A stretch of DNA of 64,000 nt from JAAZIN01 sp964441025 (GTDB taxonomy: Bacteria > Bacillota > Dethiobacteria > DTU022), in NCBI GenBank assembly GCA_964441025.1, contig CAYTXG010000008.1, positions 38,936 to 102,935 on the forward strand. Direction: 5' to 3'. Below are positions 1 through 8,039 of the stretch, piece by piece. Positions within the stretch are counted from its first letter, which is position 1; every line of letters starts with the position of its first letter. A program made the translations under genes and the position numbers. Below the pieces are notes generated by a model. That model was given only the letters and a program-made list of their open reading frames with translations, had not been told where the DNA came from and made no database searches.

Positions 1-261
1 CAGGGCGGTACGATATTGCACGGACGCGGCGCCGGCGCCGAGATCGCCACAAAGCTGTTCGGCGTGGAGATCGAACCTGAAAAGGAGCTCGTGATCATCC
101 TCACACCGGACAGCTTAGTTGATCAAGTGGTGCGCGCTGTGTCGCAGGGCCTCAACCTGGATAAACCGGGAAAAGGGATCCTTTTTGTCGAACCCATTCT
201 GGAAACGCGGGGTCTTTTCGAGATGAGCGACAAAAACAGCAGTGAGTCAAGGGGACGGTGA
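1..261 (+). CDS. PII-family nitrogen regulator-like protein, 3' part
   Basis: The reading frame is open from base 1, so the gene begins before the window; 86 C-terminal codons are visible. A G-G-T-I-x-H-G-R-G stretch followed by a run of acidic and hydrophobic residues (EKELVIILTP) resembles the T-loop and following core strand of PII (GlnB/GlnK)-like proteins. PII proteins are small trimeric sensors of ATP/ADP and 2-oxoglutarate that bind transporters or enzymes. The last residues (SDKNSSESRGR) look like a non-conserved tail and run into a dispersed inverted repeat. Partner genes would lie outside the window, so the regulated target is unknown. The fold assignment is fairly safe; the specific role is not. 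Confidence 0.7.
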   Translation, partial: QGGTILHGRGAGAEIATKLFGVEIEPEKELVIILTPDSLVDQVVRAVSQGLNLDKPGKGILFVEPILETRGLFEMSDKNSSESRGR

Positions 262-272
262 CTTTGACTCAC
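242..272. repeat. Dispersed hairpin repeat (gtgagtcaa ... ttgactcac)
   Basis: Perfect 9-bp inverted arms at 242-250 and 264-272 flank a centre containing GGGGACGG. The left arm overlaps the end of the PII-like gene. Related units occur at 5013-5038, 5046-5074, 15812-15841 and 15922-15947. This looks like a short intergenic repeat family rather than a terminator, since no T-run follows. Confidence 0.6.
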
Positions 273-354
273 AAGTATGAAGTAGTAGGGCTGCCGCACC
301 TGGAGAGCGCGTGACGCCCTTCCACGGCAGTTTTATGCTAACGTGTGTAAATAC

Positions 355-375
355 GGGCGACCCATGGGGCCGCCC
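355..375. repeat. GC-rich imperfect hairpin (GGGCG..CGCCC)
   Basis: GGGCG and CGCCC arms surround a CCC-AT-GGG core. It lies just past the rubredoxin stop codon and resembles the perfect hairpin at 34516-34535. No clear T-run follows on the minus strand, so it may be a repeat unit, a weak transcript end, or both. Confidence 0.4.
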
Positions 376-385
376 CCGGTGCTTA

Positions 386-547
386 CTAATCTATCCTGGT
401 GAAGCTTTCCTTGCCCACGCCGCAATCCGGACAGACCCAGTCATCGGGAAGCTCTTCAAAGGAAGTCCCCGGCTCTATACCCGCTGAACTGTCGCCCTCT
501 GCCGGATCATAGATATAGCCGCAAACATCGCATTCCCACTTGTCCAT
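386..547 (-). CDS. Rubredoxin
   Basis: A 53-residue one-electron carrier of the cytoplasm. The two rubredoxin knuckles are visible: C-D-V-C-G-Y near residue 6 and C-P-D-C-G-V near residue 39. They place four cysteines around a single Fe. The frame is open further upstream, but the ATG at 547 follows an AAGGGG ribosome site and gives the standard rubredoxin N-terminus (MDKWEC), so I chose it. The gene lies 29 bp downstream of a flavodiiron protein gene on the same strand. Rubredoxin is the usual electron donor to flavodiiron proteins in anaerobes, so the pair probably forms an O2- or NO-reducing chain. Confidence 0.95.
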   Translation of the reverse strand: MDKWECDVCGYIYDPAEGDSSAGIEPGTSFEELPDDWVCPDCGVGKESFTRID

Positions 548-576
548 CCCCTCAACCCCTTTCTTGAGTTGTTGTC

Positions 577-1767
577 TTACTCCTTTATTCTTTGAGCCAG
601 AGCGCGGCCCCACTCGTAGCAGCTTTTCAGCTCCCCGGCATCGGGCACCCAGAGCAGCTCCAAACCCTCCCGGGCCAGGGTCAACCCCGCCGCCTCCAGT
701 TTCACTTCAATTGCCTTTACCGCCCCCCTGCTCCAACCGTAAGAGCCGAAAGCGGCGCCCAGACGGTTAACGGGCTTCAGGCCGGTGAGATCGTCCAGAA
801 AAGGTGAGAGCACGGAGAGATAGCTGCGGTTGATCGTCGGGGAGCCGACGAGGAGCAAACGAGCCTCCAGCAGTTCGGTAAAGATGTTGTTGACGTCCCG
901 GATAGAGACCTTGATCAGCTTGGCATCCACCTTTTCCGCTGCAAGTCCTTCCACGATGGAGCGGGCCATGGATTCGGTGCTGCCCCACATGGTATCGTAA
1001 ACCACAACGGCCTTGTGAAGCCATTCGCCCGAAGCCCAGCGCAGGTATGCTTCGATAATCTGCCCCGGATTTTCTCGCCAGATCACCCCGTGGCTGGGAG
1101 CGATCATGGAGATGGGTATATTCAGGACCTTTACCTCCTCCAGCTTCTTCAGAACCAGCTTGCTCAAGGGATATAGAATGTTTGCATAGTAGCGCGAGGC
1201 TTCCTCCATAATGATCTTGTTATCCACCTCATCGTCAAAGCGGAACGCGCCGGCCAGGTGCTGGCCAAAAGCATCGTTGGGCATAAGCAGCGCTTCTTCT
1301 TTGACATATGTAAACATGCTGTCCGGCCAGTGCAGCATGGGAGCCTCGATAAAGCTCAGGGTGCGCCTCCCCAGGGGCAGTTCAGTGCCGGTTTGAACAA
1401 CCTGGTAATCCCATTCTCCGTAATAGTGCTTGAGCAAACCCGCCTTGCCTTTGGCGGTGCAAAAGATCTTTGCCGCAGAGGCCAGCTTCATCAACTCTGG
1501 GAGCGCTCCTGAATGATCCGTCTCCACATGGTTGATCACGACATAGTCGATGCGCGAGGGATCGACAATCCTTCTGATCCGCTCCAGCATCTCCCCGGCA
1601 AAGGGGCCGTAAACCGTATCCACCAGGGTAATCTTATCATCAACGATGAGATAACTGTTATAAGTTGTGCCGCGGTGAGTTCTGTACACGGGTCCGTGAA
1701 AATACTGCATATCCCAGTCCACCGCCCCCACCCAGTAGATGCCTTCTTTCAAAATAACGGGATCCAC
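577..1767 (-). CDS. fprA: Flavodiiron protein (A-type flavoprotein, O2/NO reductase)
   Basis: 396 residues with the two-domain plan of flavodiiron proteins. The N-terminal beta-lactamase-like domain carries the diiron ligand set H-V-E-T-D-H-S-G near residue 80, a later conserved His (the L-H-W-P region), and a H in A-P-S-H-G. A C-terminal flavodoxin domain starts near residue 255 with the FMN-binding T-M-W-G-S-T-E motif. The enzyme reduces O2 to water, or NO to N2O, using electrons from rubredoxin. Start is GTG at 1767 with GGGAGG 8 nt upstream. It is followed by rubredoxin in a likely two-gene operon, with superoxide dismutase encoded just upstream on the same strand. Confidence 0.95.
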   Translation of the reverse strand: MDPVILKEGIYWVGAVDWDMQYFHGPVYRTHRGTTYNSYLIVDDKITLVDTVYGPFAGEMLERIRRIVDPSRIDYVVINHVETDHSGALPELMKLASAAKIFCTAKGKAGLLKHYYGEWDYQVVQTGTELPLGRRTLSFIEAPMLHWPDSMFTYVKEEALLMPNDAFGQHLAGAFRFDDEVDNKIIMEEASRYYANILYPLSKLVLKKLEEVKVLNIPISMIAPSHGVIWRENPGQIIEAYLRWASGEWLHKAVVVYDTMWGSTESMARSIVEGLAAEKVDAKLIKVSIRDVNNIFTELLEARLLLVGSPTINRSYLSVLSPFLDDLTGLKPVNRLGAAFGSYGWSRGAVKAIEVKLEAAGLTLAREGLELLWVPDAGELKSCYEWGRALAQRIKE

Positions 1768-1883
1768 TGCGGATGCCTCCCTTTTGAAATAATATTTGCG
1801 GCCCGTTTTTTGTAAAAGGAGCCGGTATTGTAATTTTAATTTTCAAGCCGGCGGTGTGCAAGTGACAACTGCTGTTAGCGCTC

Positions 1884-2474
1884 CTACCGCTCCAGGCGCC
1901 TGTTTACATCCTCCCAGTTAACCAGGTTCCACCAGGCTTCAATAAAGGCGGCCCTTTTATTCTGGTACTGCAGATAGTATGCATGTTCCCAGAGATCTAG
2001 AACCAGCAGCGGCACAGCCCCCCACTGCGTCAGATTCTGATGCTTCTCGGCGGTGAGAATCTCCAGTTTTTTAAAAACGGGAAGCTGACAGAGCAGTGTC
2101 CATCCCGAGCCCTCCACCGCCGCCGCAGCAGCGCTGAACTGCTGCTTGAAGATGTCGAAACCTCCAAAATCCCTTTCTATGCCTTCTGCTGCGGGACCCG
2201 TCGCCGGGCCTCCACCGCCGGGTTTCATGTTTTCCCAAAAAATTGAGTGTAGAATATGGCCTGATCCGTGAAAAGCCAGCTCCCTCTCCCAGTGCTTGAC
2301 CAGGGCAAAATCCCCTTTTCCCCGTGCCTGGGAAAGCTTCAATTCAGCGTTATTGAGCCCCTCCACATATGCCTTGTGGTGGGCGCCGTGATGCAGACGG
2401 AGAGTCCTCTCTTCATAATGAGGTTCCAGGGCAGAATAATCGTAGGGTAAAGGTGGAAGCTCATGCCTTGACAT
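1884..2474 (-). CDS. Superoxide dismutase, Fe/Mn type
   Basis: 196 residues converting superoxide to O2 and H2O2 in the cytoplasm. Family marks: H-H-G-A-H-H near residue 27, H-x-I-F-W-E-N-M near residue 75, and the C-terminal metal signature D-L-W-E-H-A-Y-Y. An upstream in-frame start at 2492 exists, but ATG at 2474 follows AGGAGGCG and gives the usual N-terminus (MSRHELPPLPY). Whether it uses Fe or Mn cannot be settled by eye. Its position beside fprA and rubredoxin suggests a small oxygen-defence locus, although a gap of over 100 bp separates the units. Confidence 0.93.
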   Translation of the reverse strand: MSRHELPPLPYDYSALEPHYEERTLRLHHGAHHKAYVEGLNNAELKLSQARGKGDFALVKHWERELAFHGSGHILHSIFWENMKPGGGGPATGPAAEGIERDFGGFDIFKQQFSAAAAAVEGSGWTLLCQLPVFKKLEILTAEKHQNLTQWGAVPLLVLDLWEHAYYLQYQNKRAAFIEAWWNLVNWEDVNRRLER

Positions 2475-2516
2475 AAAATCGCCTCCTGTCAAATTGATGA
2501 TATTTAGGCAAGTATT

Positions 2517-2544
2517 ACTATAACATATTTATCCCCTTGTCGAT
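2517..2544 (-). promoter_or_regulatory. Probable sigma-A promoter of the superoxide dismutase gene
   Basis: On the minus strand, TCGACA (2539-2544) and TATAGT (2517-2522) are separated by 16 bp, about 43 bp upstream of the start codon. Each box has one mismatch to consensus. Confidence 0.45.
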
Positions 2545-2616
2545 AGGGTTGACCAAAAAGGATTCATCCCCTTCGCGGCGAAATCTATGACCATGGAAAG
2601 GAAGGAGTGGAAGAAA

Positions 2617-3249
2617 GTGAGCGACAACTATGCCGCCGTCCTGGATCAGGCCCGCCGCCAGTTTGCCGCCGGAAACAGCATGGAGATAGCCCGTTTCAGC
2701 GGGGCCGCCCTGACCCTGTACCCTCCGGCCGCCTGGCGCGAGCTGACTCTTCCCTACCTGGGGCGGATTTACCGGATCAACTGGCCCGCAGGCGAGGTTT
2801 TATCATACAGCACAGGTAAAGAGGTGCCTACGGCCACCGCAATTATCCTGATTCATTACCTGGCCGGAGCCCCTGGGAAACCACCCGCCGGGAAATGGAT
2901 CCCCTTCCGCACACTCTGGGGCGGCGACAGCTTTAATTCCGCTTTTAAAAAGAGGGCGCTGGAACCGCTGGAGGATTATTTCGGAAACCGGAGCGCTCTC
3001 TTTGAGGGGCTGCTCCTGAACCGTCTCTGCGCCCGCCCGGCCAAAGAGACGCGCTCCTTTACCATCATGGCACTGCCGCGCCTGCCGCTGCTGCTGCGTC
3101 TCGAAAAAGGCGACGGCGAGGTCCCGCCGCGGGTTCTCGTCCTCTTTGATGAAACAGCCAATGATTACCTTGCAACTGAAGATCTGGCGGTGTTGGGACA
3201 GCAGCTCAGTGCCCGCCTGATCCGCTGGGGCCGGGAGAAAACCAGTTAG
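2617..3249 (+). CDS. DUF3786 family protein
   Basis: A roughly 210-residue protein of a family with no established function, found mainly in anaerobes. Recognisable DUF3786 features are the central block I-L-I-H-Y-L followed by G-K-W-I-P-F-R-T-L-W-G-G-D, and the C-terminal P-R-V-L-V-L-F-D-E-T-A-N-D-Y-L stretch. No signal peptide or membrane segment is seen. An ATG at 2587 is in frame, but the purine-rich AAGGAG directly after it lies 9 nt from a GTG at 2617, which I favour; the 2587 start (220 residues) cannot be excluded. It precedes comM by about 40 bp on the same strand. Confidence 0.75.
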   Translation: MSDNYAAVLDQARRQFAAGNSMEIARFSGAALTLYPPAAWRELTLPYLGRIYRINWPAGEVLSYSTGKEVPTATAIILIHYLAGAPGKPPAGKWIPFRTLWGGDSFNSAFKKRALEPLEDYFGNRSALFEGLLLNRLCARPAKETRSFTIMALPRLPLLLRLEKGDGEVPPRVLVLFDETANDYLATEDLAVLGQQLSARLIRWGREKTS

Positions 3250-3290
3250 CCCGCTCCTGCCAAAACTGCAGCAGAGGAGGTTCCCCGGTT

Positions 3291-4841
3291 ATGCTGGCCA
3301 GAGTGTTCTCCTGCACGGTGCTCGGTATTCAAGGGATTCCCCTGGAGGTAGAGGTGGATATCCACGGGGGTATGCCTCATTTCGACATCATCGGGCTACC
3401 CGATCCCTCGGTTAAGGAGGCAAGGGGGAGAGTCCGTGCCGCCGTGCGCAACAGCGGCTTTAAATTTCCCTACGAGAGGGTTACTGTCAACCTGGCTCCG
3501 GCAGACCTGCGCAAAGAGGGCCCCGCATTTGATCTGGCCATCGCCCTGGCGCTGCTCGCCGCTTCGGGACAGATACCCTACACTGAAAAGCTGCGAAAAG
3601 CGGTCCTTGTAGGTGAGCTCTCGCTGGACGGGACCCTGCGCCCTGTTCCCGGCACCCTGGCCATGGCCGCCTCCATCGCAGAATTTGCCGGGCTGGAGGA
3701 ACCAGTATTCTACCTTCCGGCACCAAACGGAGCCGAAGCGGCGATGATCAAACAGGTGCCGGTAAAGGGAGTGCGCACCCTTAAGGAGGCGGCAAGGCAT
3801 TTCTGCGGTTTTCTTTCCATCCCCACGGTGCAGACCCGGCTGGATGAACTGATCGGGCAGGAGCGGGCGCCCGGCCCCGATTTCAGCGAAGTAAAGGGGC
3901 AGGAGACAGCCAAGCGAGCGCTGGAGGTGGCCGCCGCCGGCGGGCATAATATTTTGCTGTACGGCCCCCCGGGCAGCGGCAAGACAATGCTGGCTCGACG
4001 CCTGCCGGGGATCCTGCCTGCCCCTACGCTTGATGAAATTCTCGAAATAACCCGCATCCACAGTATTGCAGGCCGGCTGCCGCCGGAGCGGCCCCTGGTC
4101 ATGGAGCGCCCCTTCCGCAGCCCCCATCACGGCGCCTCGGCCGCCGGGATCATCGGGGGAGGCAGGATGCCCCGGCCTGGCGAAGTAAGCCTGGCCCACC
4201 GCGGCGTCCTCTTTTTCGACGAGCTGCCCGAATACAGCCGCGATCTGCTTGAGGCTTTGCGACAGCCGCTGGAGGATAGGATGGTCACAGTGACCCGCGT
4301 TTCCGCAACGCTCACCTACCCCGCAGATTTCATGTTTGTAGCTTCGGCCAACCCCTGTCAGTGCGGTTTTCTCAATGACCCCTTTCACATCTGCCGCTGC
4401 AGCCCGGCAGCGGTGCAGCGCTACCGCTCCCGCCTTTCAGGGCCGCTGCTGGACCGCATTGATCTGCAGGTGGAGGTGCCCCGGATCAACTATGAGCAGC
4501 TCCAGCAGGAGCATGCCGGAGAAAATTCTTGCGCCATTCGCCGCCGCGTGGAGCAGGCCCGCTCCATCCAACAGGAGCGCTTTGAAAAACTGTCCATCCT
4601 CACCAACGCCCAGATGCGCAGCCGCCACCTGGCCAGGTTCTGCCCGCTCACGGACGAAGCCCGCAGCCTGCTCCGGCAGGCCTACCGCAGCCTGGGCCTC
4701 TCCATGCGCGCCCACGACCGCATCATCAAGGTGTCCCGCACCATCGCCGATCTGGCCGGCGCCGGATCTGTCGAATCGCCCCACATCGCCGAAGCAGTCC
4801 AGTACCGCAGCCTGGACCGTATTGACAGGACAGCTCTCTAG
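3291..4841 (+). CDS. comM: YifB/ComM-family Mg-chelatase-like AAA+ ATPase
   Basis: 516 residues, the full family length. The N-terminal third is the Lon-protease-like (ChlI) domain. The AAA+ core has Walker A G-P-P-G-S-G-K-T near residue 225 and Walker B L-F-F-D-E-L near residue 308, followed by an S-A-N-P-C-Q-C-G-F motif. A C-terminal Mg-chelatase helical domain ends the protein. In Gram-negatives ComM is a hexameric helicase that extends branch migration during natural transformation; in Clostridia its role is less tested. ATG at 3291 has GAGGAGG about 11 nt upstream. A 330-residue antisense frame over it is a coding shadow. Confidence 0.92.
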   Translation: MLARVFSCTVLGIQGIPLEVEVDIHGGMPHFDIIGLPDPSVKEARGRVRAAVRNSGFKFPYERVTVNLAPADLRKEGPAFDLAIALALLAASGQIPYTEKLRKAVLVGELSLDGTLRPVPGTLAMAASIAEFAGLEEPVFYLPAPNGAEAAMIKQVPVKGVRTLKEAARHFCGFLSIPTVQTRLDELIGQERAPGPDFSEVKGQETAKRALEVAAAGGHNILLYGPPGSGKTMLARRLPGILPAPTLDEILEITRIHSIAGRLPPERPLVMERPFRSPHHGASAAGIIGGGRMPRPGEVSLAHRGVLFFDELPEYSRDLLEALRQPLEDRMVTVTRVSATLTYPADFMFVASANPCQCGFLNDPFHICRCSPAAVQRYRSRLSGPLLDRIDLQVEVPRINYEQLQQEHAGENSCAIRRRVEQARSIQQERFEKLSILTNAQMRSRHLARFCPLTDEARSLLRQAYRSLGLSMRAHDRIIKVSRTIADLAGAGSVESPHIAEAVQYRSLDRIDRTAL

Positions 4842-5012
4842 CATGAACGGAAAATCCCTCCCTGGAGAAAGAAGGAATTAAAAAAGAAAGCATGAAAGAT
4901 AATCATAGGGGCCCTGGGCCTCTAACCGGAGAGTGTAGAAAACCCGGGAAACACCTGGGAAAAAGTTCGCCCCAACCGGAACCGAACAGGCAATTGCGCA
5001 GTACAATTTAAG

Positions 5013-5038
5013 ATCATGGGAACCGTCCCCTTGATATA
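5013..5038. repeat. Dispersed repeat copy A (atcatgggaaccgtcccc...)
   Basis: This unit is nearly identical to the copy 8 bp further on. Both carry GGGAACCGTCCCCTTGATATA. It lies in the 253-bp gap between comM and the amidotransferase gene; nothing else recognisable was found in that gap. Confidence 0.7.
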
Positions 5039-5045
5039 CAATTTT

Positions 5046-5074
5046 ATATCATGGGAACCGTCCCCTTGATATAT
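5046..5074. repeat. Dispersed repeat copy B with ATATCA/TGATAT arms
   Basis: A tandem neighbour of the copy at 5013-5038. Inverted ATATCA (5046-5051) and TGATAT (5068-5073) arms bracket GGGAACCGTCCCC. A third copy is at 15922-15947. Confidence 0.7.
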
Positions 5075-5094
5075 TAAGGGGGAAGTGATTCACG

Positions 5095-5853
5095 ATGTGG
5101 TGGCAGAAGCCGCTATTCTGGTTGATCATGGCGCTGGTTGTGATCCTGATTTTGATCCGGGCCACGGATCTGCTTCGCCGGCAGATGGTGCGCGGGCTGT
5201 TCTGGCGGCCGAAAGCTGTGGTCCCGGAAAAGCAAACAATAGTCATTATTGATCCCATGCTCAAGCCCCCGGAAAAGAATCTTTTGGTGAACCCGGCTTA
5301 CTGCCTGGCCGATTACGTCATGCAGCTGGCCGATGTAAATATTGATCTTATCCATTATCCCGGGGCGGATAAAATGCGGGTGATGCGGCATGACCCTGTC
5401 TGCGTTCTCATCTCCGGTCTCATCGCGCCCTGGACCGATTACAAGCCGGCGGATCTGGAAGCGGTATTCGGCTTCCTGAGGGAAGCATCCCTCCCTGTTC
5501 TCGGTATCTGCGGGGGGCACCAGGTCATCGGCCGGGCCTTCGGCGTCCCGGTGGCGCCCATGGAGGGCCGGGAACTGGGCTACAGCAGGGTGGAGCTGTT
5601 AAAAGATGATCCCCTGCTGGAAAATCTGCACAGCCCCATTACTGTATTCAACTGGCACCATGAAGAGGTCAAGGAAATGCCCGCCGGTTTTGACCTGCTC
5701 GGTTCGAGCAAACTCTGCCCCATCCAAATTATCCGGCACCGCGGCAAAGAGATCTACGGGGTCCAGTTTCACCCCGAGCTTTCGGGACGAAAAGCCGACG
5801 GCAGACTGCTGTTGATCAATTTTCTGCGCCACTCCGGTGTCGCACTCCGCTGA
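5095..5853 (+). CDS. Membrane-anchored class I glutamine amidotransferase-like protein
   Basis: 252 residues. Residues about 8-24 (FWLIMALVVILILIRA) form a single N-terminal membrane helix. The rest is a class I GATase fold: nucleophile elbow G-I-C-G-G-H with Cys near residue 141, and Q-F-H-P-E-L with the catalytic His and Glu near residue 225. All three triad residues are present, so glutaminase or peptidase-like hydrolysis is plausible. A membrane anchor is unusual for stand-alone GATases. No synthase partner lies next to it, so the ammonia acceptor, if any, is unknown. A GGGGGAAGTG ribosome site precedes the ATG. Confidence 0.75.
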   Translation: MWWQKPLFWLIMALVVILILIRATDLLRRQMVRGLFWRPKAVVPEKQTIVIIDPMLKPPEKNLLVNPAYCLADYVMQLADVNIDLIHYPGADKMRVMRHDPVCVLISGLIAPWTDYKPADLEAVFGFLREASLPVLGICGGHQVIGRAFGVPVAPMEGRELGYSRVELLKDDPLLENLHSPITVFNWHHEEVKEMPAGFDLLGSSKLCPIQIIRHRGKEIYGVQFHPELSGRKADGRLLLINFLRHSGVALR

Positions 5854-5903
5854 CGCTCCGAAAAACAGGGCGGCGGGATATCCACAGGTAACGCCCTTTA
5901 AGC

Positions 5904-5947
5904 AGGGCCGGCCCGGCTGATTCCCCTGGTCCGGCCCTTTCCTTTCA
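5904..5947 (+). terminator. Intrinsic terminator after the amidotransferase gene
   Basis: AGGGCCGG (5904-5911) pairs with CCGGCCCT (5931-5938), followed by TTCCTTTC. Confidence 0.7.
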
Positions 5948-6060
5948 GCGTCTCCCACCCGCCGGGGGTAAATGCCGCAAACACTCAGCAGCGGGGCCCT
6001 GCATTCTCATCCATCTGCCCGGCACACAAGATCGTTCAAGATCTAGATCTGTCTATGGTA

Positions 6061-6089
6061 TTGACAAAGTAACAATTGTTTAATACAAT
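6061..6089 (+). promoter_or_regulatory. Near-consensus sigma-A promoter for the TetR/SDR operon
   Basis: TTGACA (6061-6066), a 17-bp spacer, then TACAAT (6084-6089). The spacer contains the perfect palindrome AACAATTGTT (6071-6080), placed where a bound repressor would block polymerase. Confidence 0.85.
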
Positions 6090-6099
6090 TAATTAAAAT

Positions 6100-6111
6100 G
6101 ACCGAACGGTC
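6100..6111. promoter_or_regulatory. Candidate TetR operator GACCG-AA-CGGTC
   Basis: A 5-bp inverted repeat around AA lies just downstream of the -10 box, close to the expected transcription start and 17 bp before the tetR start codon. Spacing and form fit autoregulation by the TetR protein encoded next. Confidence 0.6.
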
Positions 6112-6128
6112 TAGGGCGGGGGAAGAAA

Positions 6129-6752
6129 ATGACTCCGGCAGCGGGGATGAAGATTAAGCCAAGAGGGCATGAAACCAGGGCAGCAATCCTGGATGCGGCC
6201 GCCGCTTGCTTCGCCGAAAACGGCTACGCCGGGACGGGTGTTGCTGAAATCTGCAGGCGCGCCGGCATCAGCAAAGGCACGCTGTACTACCATTTTGAAA
6301 ACAAACAGGCTCTTTTTCTTGAACTCGTGGATATCCAGCTGGCCCATTTTGAGGAGGCCCTGGATAGAGCAGCCCGCGATACTGCAAATATACCGGAAAG
6401 CCTGCTCAATCTCTCACATCTCGTGCAGGAGCTTATTCAGTCGGATGATACGCGGGCGGGCATCTTCCTGGAAATATGGGCCCAGGCCAACCGCGATCAA
6501 ATTGTGCGCGAAGCATCCCGCGCCGCTTTTCAGCGTTTTGAGGATATTTTCGCCGCATTGATCCAGCGCGGGATTGACGAGGGAACACTCGAAGTATCTG
6601 ATCCCGTTGCAGGCGCCAGGGCAATTCTCTCCATTGCCGCAGGGACCCTGCTGCGCAGCCTGCTCGACGCCGGGAAAGCCGATTGGGGCAAAGTTACCGA
6701 AGAAAGTATGCGAATTCTAATCAACGGATTAAGCGGAGGTCGATGTAAATGA
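6129..6752 (+). CDS. TetR/AcrR-family transcriptional repressor
   Basis: 207 residues. The N-terminal TetR helix-turn-helix is clear: R-A-A-I-L-D-A-A-A near residue 18, then I-S-K-G-T-L-Y-Y-H-F-x-x-K near residue 50. The C-terminal ligand and dimerisation domain is not assignable to a ligand class. The family dissociates from DNA when a small molecule binds. The stop overlaps the start of the downstream SDR gene by 4 bp (ATGA), so the two are translationally coupled. Promoter-overlapping palindromes upstream suggest autoregulation. Start ATG follows GGCGGGGGAAG. Confidence 0.9.
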   Translation: MTPAAGMKIKPRGHETRAAILDAAAACFAENGYAGTGVAEICRRAGISKGTLYYHFENKQALFLELVDIQLAHFEEALDRAARDTANIPESLLNLSHLVQELIQSDDTRAGIFLEIWAQANRDQIVREASRAAFQRFEDIFAALIQRGIDEGTLEVSDPVAGARAILSIAAGTLLRSLLDAGKADWGKVTEESMRILINGLSGGRCK

Positions 6753-7792
6753 TTTTAGTAACTGGAGCAACGGGCCATATCGGAAATGTACTGATCCGGG
6801 AGCTGGTCGGAAGAGGCGAACAGGTGAGGGCCCTTGTCTTACCGGGCGAGCCCTGCGATTCCTTGAGCGGACTGCCCATAGAAATGGTGGTGGGCAATAT
6901 ACTTGACCCCGGCACCCTGGATCGCTGGATGCGCGGGGTAAGACTGGTTTACCATCTAGCCGGGATCATCTCCATCATGCCCGGTGACGGGGAGCTCATG
7001 TCCCGGGTGAATGTGGAAGGGGCCCGTAATGTGGCCCGGGCTGCGCTTAAGGCAAAGGTTAAAAGGATGGTTCACACCGCTTCCGTCCATGCCTTTCGAA
7101 GAGAGCCTCACGGCGTGGTCATGGATGAAAGGACCCCTCCCTCCCTCGACGGCAGCGCCGGAGCCTATGACCGGACCAAGGCCGAAGGGGTGCAGGCTGT
7201 GCTGAAGGTAGTCGAAGAGGGCCTGGACGCAGTCATCGTCTGCCCCAGCGGGATTATCGGGCCCCATGATTACCTTGGCTCGGAGATGGGGCAGCTGGTG
7301 AAGACATTTGCCACCTCCCCCATACCCTTTATCATTGACGGAGCCTATGATTTTGTCGATGTGCGGGATGTTGTTCAGGGAATGATCCTGGCTGCAGAAA
7401 AGGGCCGCAGCGGTGAAAAATATATTCTTTCCGGAGAGCAGATATCGCTGCGCGGGCTTCTCAAAACAACACAGCAGATTACAGGAATTCGGACGCCGTC
7501 AGTGGCGGTGCCCATCAGGATGGCCCTGTTTTTCTCCAGGTATACGCAGCATCTGTACCGGTGGTTCAGGAAGACGCCTCAATTTACAACCTATTCGCTG
7601 AAAACAGTGGTCGATAATTCCCGCTTTAGCCGGAGAAAGGCCGAGGAAGAGCTGGGCTACAGCCCCCGTCCGCTGGAGGAATCAATCCGGGACTACCTGG
7701 CCTGGCGCAGCGAGTACTATCAGAGTTATTATGGTCAGAAACCTTCCAGAGCCAAATCCCGCTCCTGGAAAGCGAGCAAAGCCGAAAACTAG
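6749..7792 (+). CDS. NAD(P)-dependent epimerase/dehydratase (extended SDR)
   Basis: 347 residues. The Rossmann motif G-A-T-G-H-I-G starts at residue 6. An active-site Y-D-R-T-K (YxxxK) lies near residue 137 after a T-A-S catalytic serine block. The overall pattern resembles dihydroflavonol-4-reductase or 3-beta-HSD-like extended SDRs, which reduce or epimerise sugars, aldehydes or sterol-like substrates. Substrate is not predictable. It overlaps tetR by 4 bp with AGCGGAGGT as ribosome site inside the tetR end, so the regulator probably controls this enzyme. The C-terminus is rich in K, R and S and looks non-conserved. Confidence 0.85.
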   Translation: MILVTGATGHIGNVLIRELVGRGEQVRALVLPGEPCDSLSGLPIEMVVGNILDPGTLDRWMRGVRLVYHLAGIISIMPGDGELMSRVNVEGARNVARAALKAKVKRMVHTASVHAFRREPHGVVMDERTPPSLDGSAGAYDRTKAEGVQAVLKVVEEGLDAVIVCPSGIIGPHDYLGSEMGQLVKTFATSPIPFIIDGAYDFVDVRDVVQGMILAAEKGRSGEKYILSGEQISLRGLLKTTQQITGIRTPSVAVPIRMALFFSRYTQHLYRWFRKTPQFTTYSLKTVVDNSRFSRRKAEEELGYSPRPLEESIRDYLAWRSEYYQSYYGQKPSRAKSRSWKASKAEN

Positions 7793-7974
7793 CCACCGGG
7801 CAGGGGTGCGGCAGGAGCTGTCCTGACGCCCTTTGCGGATCTGAATATGATCCGGGCAATGTAATTTCAGCTGCCGTGATTGGCGGGCTGGATGCAGGGC
7901 TGCAGCCGTGTCTGTACCAGCAGCGGCAGCTGCAGGCACAGGCCGGCAAAGGGATAGAAAGGGTGAAAGAAAAC

Positions 7975-8039
7975 GGTTATGGGGCGGCCGCCAGGTTCTT
8001 CCAGACACTGCCCACCCCATAACCTTTCTTACCTTTTTT
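7975..8039. terminator. Bidirectional terminator between convergent genes
   Basis: GGTTATGGGG (7975-7984) pairs with CCCCATAACC (8015-8024). T-rich tracts follow on both strands (TTTCTTACCTTTTTT on plus, GTTTTCTTTC on minus). The rest of the 245-bp gap holds nothing else I recognise. Confidence 0.7.

Noticed and set aside
3396..4388. 330-codon open frame antisense to comM
   Set aside because: Shadow of a GC-rich gene; low-complexity composition, no family resemblance, and comM is clearly real.
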